NCBI RefSeq assembly: GCF_050717635.1
Contig: NZ_JBOITO010000031.1
Location: 1 to 64,000, forward strand
Source: Clostridium_AD sp050717635
Lineage (GTDB): Bacteria; Bacillota; Clostridia; Clostridiales; Clostridiaceae
Length of the DNA stretch: 64,000 nucleotides
Direction of reading: 5' to 3'
The notes under the pieces are model-generated. The model was not told where the DNA came from and made no database searches. It was given only the letters and a program-made list of their open reading frames with translations. Shown here in pieces: positions 53,087 to 62,246 of this stretch. Position 1 is the stretch's first letter. The number at the start of each line of letters is the position of its first letter. Both the position numbers and the translations under genes were made by a program.

Positions 53087-54994
53087 CTATAATGTAATTA
53101 TTTCCCCTATATCTGTGTAATCATAGCCAGAAAGTTTATCAAGTTCAACTTTAAATTCATCAGTTCTAATTACTTTAATAAATTCACTTATCATATCCAT
53201 ATCTAAAAACTCCACAGGCACAGCAAAATCATATTCTTCATTCCCAAGTGCTATAAAATCGAGTCCCATGAGCTTCGCTGCTGAATAAACTCCCAGGCCA
53301 CAATCTGCATCACCAGCGGCTATTACAGCTGCTACAGCAATATGTGTAAATTCTTCTCTTTCATAACCGGATATATTTTTAGGAGCAAGTTCTAGTTTTT
53401 TTAAGTTATAATCTAAAAATAACCTTGTACCTGAGCCTCTTTGCCTATTAACGAATCTTCTTCCCTTTGTAACTATATCTGTTAGCGATTTAATATTTAA
53501 TGGATTCCCTTTAGGGACTATAATTCCCTGGATTCTTTTGACTCCTTTAATTAATGCCATTGGTTTATCACCCAAATACTTCTTAAGATAAGAAACATTA
53601 TAGCTACCATTTTCCATATCTAATAAATGAATAGGTGCTATATGGGTTTCTGATCCAATCAGTGCCATTATTCCTCCCATACTTCCCACATGGGCAGAGG
53701 ATAAAAAATATTTTTCGTTTTTAATGTGAAATAGGTCTGATGCTATATCTACTATTGGATCATGGCTTCCAATACACACAAGTGTATTTTTAATTTCTTC
53801 CTGGCTTCTTAAAAGCTTCACCTGAACCTTTGTTCCAACTTCATATCCTTCTATGTTTTGCGGAATTTCAAGTACTCCATCTGCCCTAACTAAGGACATT
53901 GTTGTTCCCGCTCCACGACTTATAGGTGTTGCAATATATTTCCCAGAAACAAATCCAAGCTTAACTCTTACAAATTCTAAATATTTCAAAGTTGACATAG
54001 TGCGCCTTGTAAGAACAGCCTCAACAGTTTTTTCTACTTCATTATTAATTCCAAGATAAGTATGGACTATTTTCTTCACAATGTTTTCCATTACGAAATA
54101 TGCAGATACAGGAAATCCTGGTATACCAACCACAGGTTTCCCAGCTATGCTTCCAAGTATAACTGGCTTACCTGGTTTTATTGCAATTCCGTGTACACAA
54201 ACTTCACCTAGTTCTTCGATTACTGTGCAAGTAAAGTCCTCTCTACCTGCTGATGAGCCAGCGTTTATAAGTACAATATCACACTTCTCTACTGCATTTT
54301 TTACCGCCTCTTTAATAAGCTTATAATCATCTTTTACTATATCAAATCTGAGTGGTATTCCTCCCCAGTGCTGAACCTGCGCTGAGAATACCCTTGAATT
54401 AAACTCAATAATATCTCCAACCTTAAGTTCTCCTCCTGGCTCAACCATCTCTGTTCCAGTTGGGATTATTCCAACCACTGGTTTTTTATACACCTGAATC
54501 TCATTTACCCCACCTGCTATTATAGACCCTATATCAACAGGCCTAATTAAGTGCTTTGATGGAATAATAAGCTGAGTTTCAACAATATCTTCCCCAATAG
54601 TTCTAATGTGTTGAAAGGGAGCAGCACTCTTATAAATTGCCACTTTTCCCTTAGCTACGTTTATTAAATCCTCTACCATAATTACAGAGTCATATTCTTT
54701 TGGTATTGGATCCCCAGTATCCACTACTATATAATCAATTCCTTCTTGAAGTTCAATATGACTTCTATCTGATGCTCCATAGGTTTTTGTACTCAGAGTA
54801 GCAATGCCATCCATTGCTGAACTATTATAAAAAGGCGATGATATTTTTGCGTAAATTGCTGAGTAGGAAACCCGTCCTGCAGCCTCCCATGTTGCCACAT
54901 GCTCCATTTCACCTTTAATTCCTAATAACTTGTTAAAATATAATTTAACTGCATCATTCAAATCCATATTTGATAAAAAAACTTCTTGAGCCAA
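53087..54994 (-). CDS. MoeA fused to a periplasmic-binding-like domain
   Basis: The roughly 635-residue protein joins a MoeA molybdotransferase (residues 1-400; VGIIPTGTEMV, INAGSSAGREDF, VHGIAIKPGKPVILG) to a C-terminal PBP-like domain of the PF12727 (LysR substrate-binding-like) family (about 415-620; RFVNRQRGSGTRLFLDY). The fusion is known in anaerobes; the extra domain may sense or hold molybdate or tungstate. A TTG start nine bases after AAGGAG is more likely than the ATG that abuts the site. A separate MoeA gene lies just upstream. Confidence 0.87.
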   Translation of the reverse strand: MAQEVFLSNMDLNDAVKLYFNKLLGIKGEMEHVATWEAAGRVSYSAIYAKISSPFYNSSAMDGIATLSTKTYGASDRSHIELQEGIDYIVVDTGDPIPKEYDSVIMVEDLINVAKGKVAIYKSAAPFQHIRTIGEDIVETQLIIPSKHLIRPVDIGSIIAGGVNEIQVYKKPVVGIIPTGTEMVEPGGELKVGDIIEFNSRVFSAQVQHWGGIPLRFDIVKDDYKLIKEAVKNAVEKCDIVLINAGSSAGREDFTCTVIEELGEVCVHGIAIKPGKPVILGSIAGKPVVGIPGFPVSAYFVMENIVKKIVHTYLGINNEVEKTVEAVLTRRTMSTLKYLEFVRVKLGFVSGKYIATPISRGAGTTMSLVRADGVLEIPQNIEGYEVGTKVQVKLLRSQEEIKNTLVCIGSHDPIVDIASDLFHIKNEKYFLSSAHVGSMGGIMALIGSETHIAPIHLLDMENGSYNVSYLKKYLGDKPMALIKGVKRIQGIIVPKGNPLNIKSLTDIVTKGRRFVNRQRGSGTRLFLDYNLKKLELAPKNISGYEREEFTHIAVAAVIAAGDADCGLGVYSAAKLMGLDFIALGNEEYDFAVPVEFLDMDMISEFIKVIRTDEFKVELDKLSGYDYTDIGEIITL

Positions 54995-55030
54995 TCCCCT
55001 CATCTCCTTCGTGCTTTCATTTATGGAACT

Positions 55031-56254
55031 TTATAATTTGTGAACTTCAACTGTCTGTCCTTCCTTTAAGCCCTCATCATTTTTCTCTATTTTAACATAC
55101 CCCCATGCCTTTGAGAATGCTGTTATTATCCCTGATTTACCAAATACAGGTTTTGCAATAATCTTATCATTAGAAGTTTCAAGTTCTACAGGTAAATACT
55201 CTTCTCGCCCTTTAGCTTTATGATAATTTATGCTCATTGTTGCACTAGTTCCGTAATTTTCATCATTATAAGACATTAAATTATATATATAATTTTTAAC
55301 AAGTATTTTATATATTATAGAGCATGCAAGAGGATGTCCTGGGAGACCAAATATTATTTTTTCTTCATGTTTTCCAATTATAGTTGGTTTTCCAGGTTTT
55401 ACTGCTATGCCATGTACCAAAACTTCCCCGTCTCCGTAAGATCTTATAACCTTTAAGGTTTGGTCCTTTTTCCCTACAGAGCTACCTCCAGAAATAAGAA
55501 CTAAATCACACTCCTTAAAAGCCTTATCAACTGTAAACTTTAAAAGCTCATAATCGTCTTTTATGATTCCATAGCTTACTGGCTGAATTCCATCCTCAAG
55601 TAGCAATGACCAAAGAAGGTACGTATTTATATCTCGCACCTCCCCAAGCTCCGGTTTAACGTTACAAGGTACTACTTCATCTCCAGTTGAAATAATAGCA
55701 ACTCTTGGCGCTTTATATACTGTTACCTCGCTAATTCCGATGCTTGCAAGAACACCTATCTCATAAGGTCTTAGCTTATCTCCTTTTTTTATAACAATAT
55801 CCTGGGAACCTATATCTTCTCCCACCTGTATCACATTATCACCAAAGGCCACAGGTGAATAAATCATCACAGTATCTTGGCCTAGCTTATGGCTGTACTC
55901 AACCATCACTACACTATCTGCACTTTTAGGAAGCATTCCACCCGTAGGTATGTATAAACATTCCCCGGGTGATATATCGGAAGGAGGAACTTTTCCCATA
56001 AATATCTCACCCTTTATAAGTAACATAGAAGGTATTCCTTCGCTAGCCCCATGAACATCTCTTGAACACACTGCATAGCCGTCTACTGTTGATCTTTTGA
56101 ATTCAGGTATATTACATTTTGCTTTTATATCCTCAAAACAAATTCTACCAACGCTTGCAAAAATGTTAACCTTTTCATATGAAAGCTCATAATTAAATGA
56201 ACTATCTATAATTTCTTTAGCTTTTTCTACAGATACCACATTAAAAAGTTCCAT
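55031..56254 (-). CDS. moeA: Molybdopterin molybdenumtransferase MoeA
   Basis: The 407-residue enzyme inserts molybdenum or tungsten into adenylylated pterin. Recognisable regions are STVDGYAV near 38, PTGGMLPKSADSVVMVEYS, VAIISTGDEV, LISGGSSVGKKD and VHGIAVKPGKPTIIG, covering all four MoeA domains. Its start lies inside the end of the mog gene, implying coupled translation. With a second MoeA-type gene next to it, the two may serve different metals, as Moe paralogues do in archaea; that is inference. Confidence 0.94.
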   Translation of the reverse strand: MELFNVVSVEKAKEIIDSSFNYELSYEKVNIFASVGRICFEDIKAKCNIPEFKRSTVDGYAVCSRDVHGASEGIPSMLLIKGEIFMGKVPPSDISPGECLYIPTGGMLPKSADSVVMVEYSHKLGQDTVMIYSPVAFGDNVIQVGEDIGSQDIVIKKGDKLRPYEIGVLASIGISEVTVYKAPRVAIISTGDEVVPCNVKPELGEVRDINTYLLWSLLLEDGIQPVSYGIIKDDYELLKFTVDKAFKECDLVLISGGSSVGKKDQTLKVIRSYGDGEVLVHGIAVKPGKPTIIGKHEEKIIFGLPGHPLACSIIYKILVKNYIYNLMSYNDENYGTSATMSINYHKAKGREEYLPVELETSNDKIIAKPVFGKSGIITAFSKAWGYVKIEKNDEGLKEGQTVEVHKL

Positions 56255-56750
56255 GCTCATCCCTCCTAGCACACTCGCTGGCTTCTCCTATAAGTATATC
56301 AATACCATGTGGAATTGCCTCTATTATAAATCCAAGATTTTCTACTGCAGCCTTAGGGCTTCCTGGAAGATTAATGATTAAGGTTTTTCCTCGAATTCCT
56401 GCTATGCTTCTTGATAGCATTGCCTTTGTCGTAATCGCAAGAGATTTCATTCTCATTGCTTCCCCGATGCCTGGTACATATTTCTCTATTACATTTTTAG
56501 TTGCCTCTGGCGTAACGTCTCTTTCTGAAAAACCAGTTCCACCATTAGTTAATATTAAATTCACCTTAAGTTCATCACACAAATAAATAAGTTCTCTTTC
56601 TATTTCCTCTTTTTCATCAGGAATCATTTTATAGTAACTTATAACAAAGCCCTTTCCTTCTAGTTCACTTTTTATTGCAGGACCTGTCCCATCAATTCTT
56701 TCTCCTCTAGAGCCTTTATCACTCATAGTTAATATTGCAGTCTTTATCAT
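56241..56750 (-). CDS. mog: Molybdopterin adenylyltransferase Mog (MogA/MoaB type)
   Basis: The 169-residue enzyme adenylylates the pterin before metal insertion. The family signature TNGGTGFSERDVTPEAT is near residues 68-84, with an active-site GTGP early and INLPGSPKAA near the end. It overlaps the tupC gene by 32 bases and the moeA gene by 14 bases, so the three are tightly coupled. The ATG spaced behind AAAGGGG is chosen over an earlier one that abuts the site. Confidence 0.94.
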   Translation of the reverse strand: MIKTAILTMSDKGSRGERIDGTGPAIKSELEGKGFVISYYKMIPDEKEEIERELIYLCDELKVNLILTNGGTGFSERDVTPEATKNVIEKYVPGIGEAMRMKSLAITTKAMLSRSIAGIRGKTLIINLPGSPKAAVENLGFIIEAIPHGIDILIGEASECARRDEHGTF

Positions 56751-57453
56751 ATTCATCGCCCCTTTTCAAAATCTTTCTTAACAATTTATGCTTCGGAAAA
56801 TTAAGAACCATATTAGTTTCTCCCTGCTCAATAATCCTTCCACTATCTAAATAAATAACAAAATCAGCTACTCGCGCCGCTTGTAATAAATCATGAGTGA
56901 TTAAAATTACACTTCTCTTCCCTCCAGCCATTGTCTTTATAAGCTTTTCCGCTGTCAACGTACTTTCAATATCCATACTGGCGGTAGGCTCGTCTAGAAA
57001 AGTAACCTGTGTTTCCAAAATAGCTGTTCTAAGTAGTGATACCTTGGCTTGTTCTCCGCCTGATAACTCTCTGGTATTTTTACTTAGCAACTCATCTATT
57101 TTGAAATAAGGAACATAAGAATCTATTCTATTCTGTATTTCTTCACTAGTGAACTTTCTGAACTTTAATCCCATTTTTATATTTTCAATTACGGAAGTAT
57201 TAAATAAATAAGGTTTTTGAAGCATAACTGATATATCTTTTTTTACAAATTCAGTGACTCTACAATTCTCATACAATACGGTTCCCTTTGTAAATGTATC
57301 AAGCCCTGAAACGCACTGCAATAGTGTAGTCTTTCCACTACCATTTAAGCCCATTAATGCATACACGTAGCCTTCTTCAAAATTTAACTCTTCTATATAT
57401 AATGCTTCTTTTTCGTTATATTTTTTACTTGCGTCTATTACTTTAATATTCAT
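56719..57453 (-). CDS. tupC: Tungstate ABC transporter ATPase TupC
   Basis: The 244-residue nucleotide-binding subunit has Walker A GLNGSGKTT near residue 36, the signature LSGGEQAKVSL, Walker B VTFLDEPTA and the switch histidine in LITHDLL. With TupA and TupB it forms a tungstate importer. Its end overlaps the mog gene. The context of a full pterin pathway and a tungstoenzyme gene supports tungstate over other oxyanions. Confidence 0.94.
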   Translation of the reverse strand: MNIKVIDASKKYNEKEALYIEELNFEEGYVYALMGLNGSGKTTLLQCVSGLDTFTKGTVLYENCRVTEFVKKDISVMLQKPYLFNTSVIENIKMGLKFRKFTSEEIQNRIDSYVPYFKIDELLSKNTRELSGGEQAKVSLLRTAILETQVTFLDEPTASMDIESTLTAEKLIKTMAGGKRSVILITHDLLQAARVADFVIYLDSGRIIEQGETNMVLNFPKHKLLRKILKRGDEYDKDCNINYE

Positions 57454-57463
57454 ATATTATCAC

Positions 57464-58114
57464 CTATACTCTATCCATTTTAATAAGTCCATGTAAAATA
57501 AAATTAACCACAAATGCAACAAGGAGTAATATAATGCCTATTGTTATGGCCCCACTAAAATTACCCTGACCAGTTTCTAAGGCTATATATGTTGTCATTA
57601 CCCTTGTGTCTCCTTTTATATTGCCCCCTACCATCATTACTGCACCAACCTCAGAAATCGCTCTTCCAAACCCAGCCGCTGCAACAGACAAAAGTTGAAC
57701 TTTGCACTCTTTTATAATTAAAATCAAGGTATCTCTTTTCCCTGCCCCTAGTGCAATACAGTTCTTTTGAATTTTCCTTCCTCGAGTTCCTATAGCTGAA
57801 ACTGTAAGCCCGAATACTATAGGAAATACCAAAAGACTCTGCGCTATAATCATTGCAGTGGGAGTAAATAACAGCCCAAGCTCCCCTAGAGGTCCCTTCC
57901 TTGAAAGCACTAGATAAACAACCAGTCCCATTAGTACTGGTGGAATGCTCATAAATGTTTCAGATAATCTTACAATATATTTTTTAAGTCTGAAATCTTT
58001 TAGAGCAATTGGTATGGCAAGTACCATACCTGTAAGTGAGGCTATTAATGTTGATGTAATTGAAACAAACAGTGATAAAAAAACCACCCTTATAACTTCT
58101 CCAGACAAACTCAT
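57464..58114 (-). CDS. tupB: Tungstate ABC transporter permease TupB
   Basis: The 216-residue permease has five to six membrane helices and the ABC-permease loop AAGFGRAISEVGAVMMVGGN that contacts the ATPase. The start is the ATG four bases after the tupA stop codon; a longer frame reaching 27 codons upstream overlaps tupA and is rejected. It is between tupA and tupC. Confidence 0.93.
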   Translation of the reverse strand: MSLSGEVIRVVFLSLFVSITSTLIASLTGMVLAIPIALKDFRLKKYIVRLSETFMSIPPVLMGLVVYLVLSRKGPLGELGLLFTPTAMIIAQSLLVFPIVFGLTVSAIGTRGRKIQKNCIALGAGKRDTLILIIKECKVQLLSVAAAGFGRAISEVGAVMMVGGNIKGDTRVMTTYIALETGQGNFSGAITIGIILLLVAFVVNFILHGLIKMDRV

Positions 58115-58118
58115 TTCA

Positions 58119-58982
58119 TCACCTATTTTTCGTATTAGTTCTAATTGCATTAGGGGTAAATAGAGGCATTCCAAACTTTCCCTTACCATATTCACCTATA
58201 AGCTGCTGTCTTTTACTTGAAATCATCCACTCTATAAATTCATTTGCCTCTTCTTCTTTAATTTTGTTCTTACTTGAGTCTAGTCTTATAAAAGCATATT
58301 GATTTAAAAAGTCACTTCCCTTTTCAGTAACTATATCTAAATCTAGATTATCCTTCATATTTAAATATGTTGCTCTATCTGTTAAAGTGTAAGCTTTTTT
58401 CTCAGATGCCATTGTAAGTACTGCTCCCATCCCTTTTCCTGCTGATATATACCATTCCCCAGTAGGTTCTATTCCTGCATTCTTCCATATAGCAAGTTCT
58501 TTTGTATTAGTACCTGATTTATCTCCTCTAGATACAAAGCTTGCCTGACTACTATTAAGTAATTTAAATGCCTCTACTGCGTCTTTTGGGGCTTTTTCTT
58601 TAAGCTTTGCAGGATCATCTTTTGGTCCTACTATTATAAAATCATTATACATAACCTCAAGTCTTTCAGTTCCAAATCCTTCCTCTACAAATTTAACTTC
58701 CTGCGACTTTGCATGCACGAGTAGTCCATCCGCGTCTCCACGTTTAGCAACCTCTAATGCTTCTCCTGTTCCTAAAGCCAGTACCTTAACTTTAATTCCT
58801 GTATCTTTTTCAAATAATGGTAGCAAATAATCCAAAAGCCCTGAGTCTTGTGTGCTTGTTGTTGTTGCAAGAATCATGGTCCTCTCTTTTTTAGAACAAG
58901 CAGTGATTGTAAAAACCATAACAATACAAATCGACATTGCCAAAAGCCTGGAAAATCTTGATTTACCTCTTAATTTTAACAT
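58119..58982 (-). CDS. tupA: Tungstate-binding lipoprotein TupA
   Basis: The 287-residue substrate-binding protein has a lipoprotein signal ending TITAC, with the acylated cysteine at residue 29. The TupA/WtpA distinguishing segment TTTSTQDSGLLDYLLP follows (about 40-55), with FVSRGDKSGTNTKE later for oxyanion contacts. These motifs separate TupA from molybdate-binding ModA. Its ATG lies right at the end of a leader terminator, and the binding site AAGGGG is inside the 3' arm of that stem, so the riboswitch can control both transcription and translation. Confidence 0.94.
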   Translation of the reverse strand: MLKLRGKSRFSRLLAMSICIVMVFTITACSKKERTMILATTTSTQDSGLLDYLLPLFEKDTGIKVKVLALGTGEALEVAKRGDADGLLVHAKSQEVKFVEEGFGTERLEVMYNDFIIVGPKDDPAKLKEKAPKDAVEAFKLLNSSQASFVSRGDKSGTNTKELAIWKNAGIEPTGEWYISAGKGMGAVLTMASEKKAYTLTDRATYLNMKDNLDLDIVTEKGSDFLNQYAFIRLDSSKNKIKEEEANEFIEWMISSKRQQLIGEYGKGKFGMPLFTPNAIRTNTKNR

Positions 58983-59020
58983 AAAAAAAACCCCTTTATA
59001 TTTTTAATAATATAAAAAGG
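58983..59020 (-). terminator. Leader terminator of the tungsten operon
   Basis: On the minus strand CCTTTTTATATT and AATATAAAGGGG pair around TATTAA and are followed by eight T residues ending at the tupA start codon. The right arm contains the ribosome binding site. Confidence 0.82.
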
Positions 59021-59032
59021 AATGACAATTAA

Positions 59033-59125
59033 GCATCCCCCTTTTCAAATGGAAGGCTAAATCGTTTCCAATTTAACCCTAACGGTCATAATTCCATAGA
59101 AGCCCTTAGGAACTATGACTCGGAG
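59033..59125 (-). promoter_or_regulatory. Moco/Tuco-type riboswitch aptamer
   Basis: The minus-strand RNA starts CTCCGAG and ends AAAGGGGGATGC. Closing stem P1 is AUUCUCC/GGGGGAU; a second stem pairs GTCATA-TTCC with GGAA-TATGAC; a third pairs GGGTTAAAT with ATTTAGCC around TGGAAACG, followed by TTCC. The compact form and position before tupA and a pterin operon fit the tungsten-cofactor (Tuco) subtype of the Moco RNA. I have compared it from memory, not by covariance model. Confidence 0.75.
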
Positions 59126-59161
59126 AATAAATTTGAATATTTAGTATATTTGTACGTATAA

Positions 59162-59193
59162 ATAATATATCATAGATTATTGAAAATAGAAAG
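59162..59193 (-). promoter_or_regulatory. Shared promoter-like block, copy at the tungsten operon
   Basis: CTTTCTATTTTCA-N6-TATGATATATTAT on the minus strand, identical in both 13-base halves to the block before the TerB gene. It lies about 40 bases before the riboswitch. Confidence 0.65.
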
Positions 59194-59290
59194 AGAACTA
59201 AACCATTTTTACGCTTGAGTCTATTTTAAAATTTGTTATGTCTCCAATTGTTGTTGTAGTTAATAATGATACAGGTTCTATCCAAAATTT

Positions 59291-60289
59291 TTATTTATTA
59301 TTAATGAATCCACCTTTAATAAGCATTTTCTTAGCTTCATTGTATCCTAATACACTATCACTTGAGGAATATTCCTTTTTACTTAATGGATTCAAATTTA
59401 GTTTTTTATAATATTCCTTTAAGCCCTCTATATTTATTTGAGGTAGTATAACAAAATAGTCGTTATCATAAATATATGCATTTTCAGCTTCATACTTAGA
59501 TATTAATACTTCATTAACCTTTTCACCGGGTCTTTTACCTATTATTTTAACCGTGCAATGTTCATCTCCAAATTCAGCTTGTATAATAGTCGCGATATCT
59601 ACTATCTTATATCCTGGCATTTTCATTACAAAAATTTCCCCGCCTATACTACTTCTAATTGCTTTGAATATTAACTGTATTGCCTGCTTTAAAGTTAGGA
59701 AATACCTTGTCATTTCAGTATCTGTAACTGTAATTTCATTACATCTCTTCACTTGATCTATGAAATATGGCACAACACTTCCATTTGTACCCAAAACATT
59801 GCCCGCCCTTATGCAAACAAATTTTGTTTTACTAGTTATAACATTAGCATGAATTATTAATTTCTCACCAATAGCCTTTGTCATTCCATAAACGTTTACC
59901 GGCTCAACAGCCTTATCTGTAGAAACATCAATCACTTTGACAACATTATTTTGAATTGCTGCACTAATAAGGTTTTTAACACCTATAATATTAGTTTTGA
60001 TTGCCTCATCTGGTTGCTGCTCACAAATAGGAACATGCTTTAAGGCTGCTAAGTGAAAAATATAATCTACATTTTTGGTAGCCTCATTTATTGACTCATA
60101 ATCCCTTATATCCCCTATAATAAATTCTAACTTAGTATTATTAAATTTACGTTGCATATTGACTTGATTTAATTCACTTCTAGAATATATAATTATTTTC
60201 TTGGGATTCATTTCTAACAGCTGAGTTGTGAGCTCATTCCCCCAGGACCCTGTACCTCCTGTTATTAAAATAGTTTTATTTTCAAACAT
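59291..60289 (-). CDS. UDP-GlcNAc 4,6-dehydratase / 5-epimerase (CapE/WbvB type)
   Basis: The 332-residue SDR enzyme has the NAD motif GGTGSWGNE near residues 10-18 and the catalytic YGMTK (Tyr-x3-Lys) near residue 131. It belongs to the CapE/FnlA/PseB group, which converts UDP-GlcNAc to 4-keto-6-deoxy intermediates. The start is the ATG behind GGAGGTTTGCT; a frame reaching 31 codons further is unsupported. It ends the sugar cluster. Together with the RmlD-type reductase and the 2-epimerase upstream it fits UDP-L-RhaNAc/L-QuiNAc synthesis. Confidence 0.88.
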   Translation of the reverse strand: MFENKTILITGGTGSWGNELTTQLLEMNPKKIIIYSRSELNQVNMQRKFNNTKLEFIIGDIRDYESINEATKNVDYIFHLAALKHVPICEQQPDEAIKTNIIGVKNLISAAIQNNVVKVIDVSTDKAVEPVNVYGMTKAIGEKLIIHANVITSKTKFVCIRAGNVLGTNGSVVPYFIDQVKRCNEITVTDTEMTRYFLTLKQAIQLIFKAIRSSIGGEIFVMKMPGYKIVDIATIIQAEFGDEHCTVKIIGKRPGEKVNEVLISKYEAENAYIYDNDYFVILPQINIEGLKEYYKKLNLNPLSKKEYSSSDSVLGYNEAKKMLIKGGFINNK

Positions 60290-60302
60290 AGCAAACCTCC
60301 AC

Positions 60303-61361
60303 TTATAAAGTTGCATATAGTACAGTTTCGTACCAACATTTTTTATTATGATGTCTAAGGTAAAGCTTATAATTCTTGTCAAAAGATTTAATTAAAAGCG
60401 GAATTTTCCACAAATCTTCTGCTAAATGATACACACAGATTGCCAATTTGGGCTTAGTCCGTAATATTGCATCTTTACTACCTGTAAGTGCCTCATATTC
60501 GCTTCCCTCTATATCCATTTTAATCATTGTAATAGGCTCATTTTTGCATATTGAATCGATATTTATTACATTTATAAAACTACTAGAAAACTCATTAATA
60601 TTGGAGGCCGAACTATTTAAGCTTGAAAAACCTATTGTTTTTTCACTGCTGTATAAACCATATGGATATATTTTAATGCTTTCCTTCATCTCCAGCTTCC
60701 CAACATGCTCCTTAAGCTTCTTAAAATTAATACCGTCTGGTTCAAAACAATAGTACTTCTTAAACATTCCTTTACTGTGGTCCAAATAACTTTCTAAGGT
60801 ATCACCTGTAAAAGCTCCCCCATCGATAATGATTTCATTATCTTCAAACACAAAAATATCATCTAAAAAATATTGATTTTCGTTTAATGTAATGGACTCA
60901 AAAATATCTGGATTTTGATCAAAAACATATTTTATTAGTCCTAAAAATATAGTTTTAGATACCTCATCTTCAAGATGTGTGTAAACACATTGGAGGTCAT
61001 CTAAATGCATTAGATACTCTAGTGAAAATCTATTGTACACCTGTTTTAGTCCAAGGGTTTTTAAGCGTCTTGATATATCATCGCTCCATTTAGAGGTTAT
61101 TATAATAGGTACGTTATTATGAGAAAACCGGAGTTCATTTATTGAAATAATGGGTATTCCATTTATACTTTTACCGATTTTATCAGCACTGTCATCACAG
61201 TAAAACTTTACGTTAATATTATCATAAGTACTTAAAAACAGTTTTGCTTTTTCTCCTGCACCATATAGTATTACATCCATTTTATTATTCTTTAACAGAT
61301 GTTCCTCGTAAGTATTATAAAAATCTAAAGCTTTGCTTTTTATATACTGTCTTATATTCAT
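60303..61361 (-). CDS. FkbM-family methyltransferase with N-terminal Rossmann region
   Basis: The 352-residue protein has an N-terminal nucleotide-binding-like region (VILYGAGEKAKLFLS near residues 30-44) and a C-terminal FkbM methyltransferase domain (about 165-345) with SAM motif IIDGGAFTGDTLESY, FEPD and MIKMDIEGSEYEAL. FkbM enzymes O-methylate sugars and polyketides, so it may methylate a residue in the surface polysaccharide. It sits between the reductase and dehydratase genes with gaps of about 13 bases. Confidence 0.84.
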   Translation of the reverse strand: MNIRQYIKSKALDFYNTYEEHLLKNNKMDVILYGAGEKAKLFLSTYDNINVKFYCDDSADKIGKSINGIPIISINELRFSHNNVPIIITSKWSDDISRRLKTLGLKQVYNRFSLEYLMHLDDLQCVYTHLEDEVSKTIFLGLIKYVFDQNPDIFESITLNENQYFLDDIFVFEDNEIIIDGGAFTGDTLESYLDHSKGMFKKYYCFEPDGINFKKLKEHVGKLEMKESIKIYPYGLYSSEKTIGFSSLNSSASNINEFSSSFINVINIDSICKNEPITMIKMDIEGSEYEALTGSKDAILRTKPKLAICVYHLAEDLWKIPLLIKSFDKNYKLYLRHHNKKCWYETVLYATL

Positions 61362-61373
61362 GTTATCACCTTC

Positions 61374-62234
61374 TCACATACGATATTGCGAATATAAATG
61401 ACTGTTTTTTATCATCCAATCTTTTAATTCGCTAATCATTTCTGTATAAGAAGGTAACTCTACAGAGAAATCACTTCTGATACTAATTAGTGATTTATCA
61501 TTTTCGATTTCCCCAAAACTTTCAATTATTATATTTTTATCAAATACACAATTAATAATCTTTAATAAATCATATTTGCTTATTGAGGCTTTTGAAGTCA
61601 GATTGTATAATCCATTTAAATCATTTTCTATCATAAGGTCCAGGCACTTACCAAGTTGCAATGTAGTAACTCCTGACCATATAACTTTGGAATATCCTAT
61701 AACAGTTACATTTTGTTTCATGAACCAATGGAATAGCCCTGTACCGTTCTGTTTTAATTCGGGTCCTATTATTGAAGTGCGTACTGTTAGGTCTTTATTA
61801 TTATTTATTTCACCCAGTATTTTCGTTTTAGCATACAGATCTTTTCCATCCGGTACGGAAGTTTCATTATAATTACCTGTATCCCCTGAAAAAACACAAT
61901 CTGTACTTAGGTGAATAAGCTTCATATTAGTATTTTTAAATTGTTCTTCTAAATATCTTGGTAAATAGGAGTTAATGAAAATAGTATTAGAAGGGTCCTC
62001 TTCAGCATTTTTATTAAGAATTCCGATTGAATTAATTATGATATCCGGATTAAGTTCCACAATAATTGCGTTTAATAAATTTAAGTCATGTATATCTAAG
62101 ACTAGAGAATTTTCTTCCAATTTAATAATATGGCATAAATCATACACTATATATTTTTCTGATAGTGTTTTAAAATAGCTACTAATCATATGACCAGCCA
62201 TACCAGTTGCACCTAAAACTAAAATTTTTTTCAC
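61374..62234 (-). CDS. RmlD-type 4-keto sugar reductase
   Basis: The 286-residue SDR protein starts KKILVLGATGMAGHMI (NAD(P) site) and has LSTDCVFSGDTGNYNE and the catalytic YAKTKILGE (Tyr-x3-Lys). It resembles dTDP-4-dehydrorhamnose reductase. It lacks the C-terminal cupin domain of CapF, so the neighbouring dehydratase and 2-epimerase are more likely to make UDP-L-RhaNAc and UDP-L-QuiNAc (as WbvB, WbvR and WbvD do in Vibrio cholerae O37) than UDP-L-FucNAc. Confidence 0.86.
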   Translation of the reverse strand: MKKILVLGATGMAGHMISSYFKTLSEKYIVYDLCHIIKLEENSLVLDIHDLNLLNAIIVELNPDIIINSIGILNKNAEEDPSNTIFINSYLPRYLEEQFKNTNMKLIHLSTDCVFSGDTGNYNETSVPDGKDLYAKTKILGEINNNKDLTVRTSIIGPELKQNGTGLFHWFMKQNVTVIGYSKVIWSGVTTLQLGKCLDLMIENDLNGLYNLTSKASISKYDLLKIINCVFDKNIIIESFGEIENDKSLISIRSDFSVELPSYTEMISELKDWMIKNSHLYSQYRM

Positions 62235-62246
62235 ATGCCATCACCT

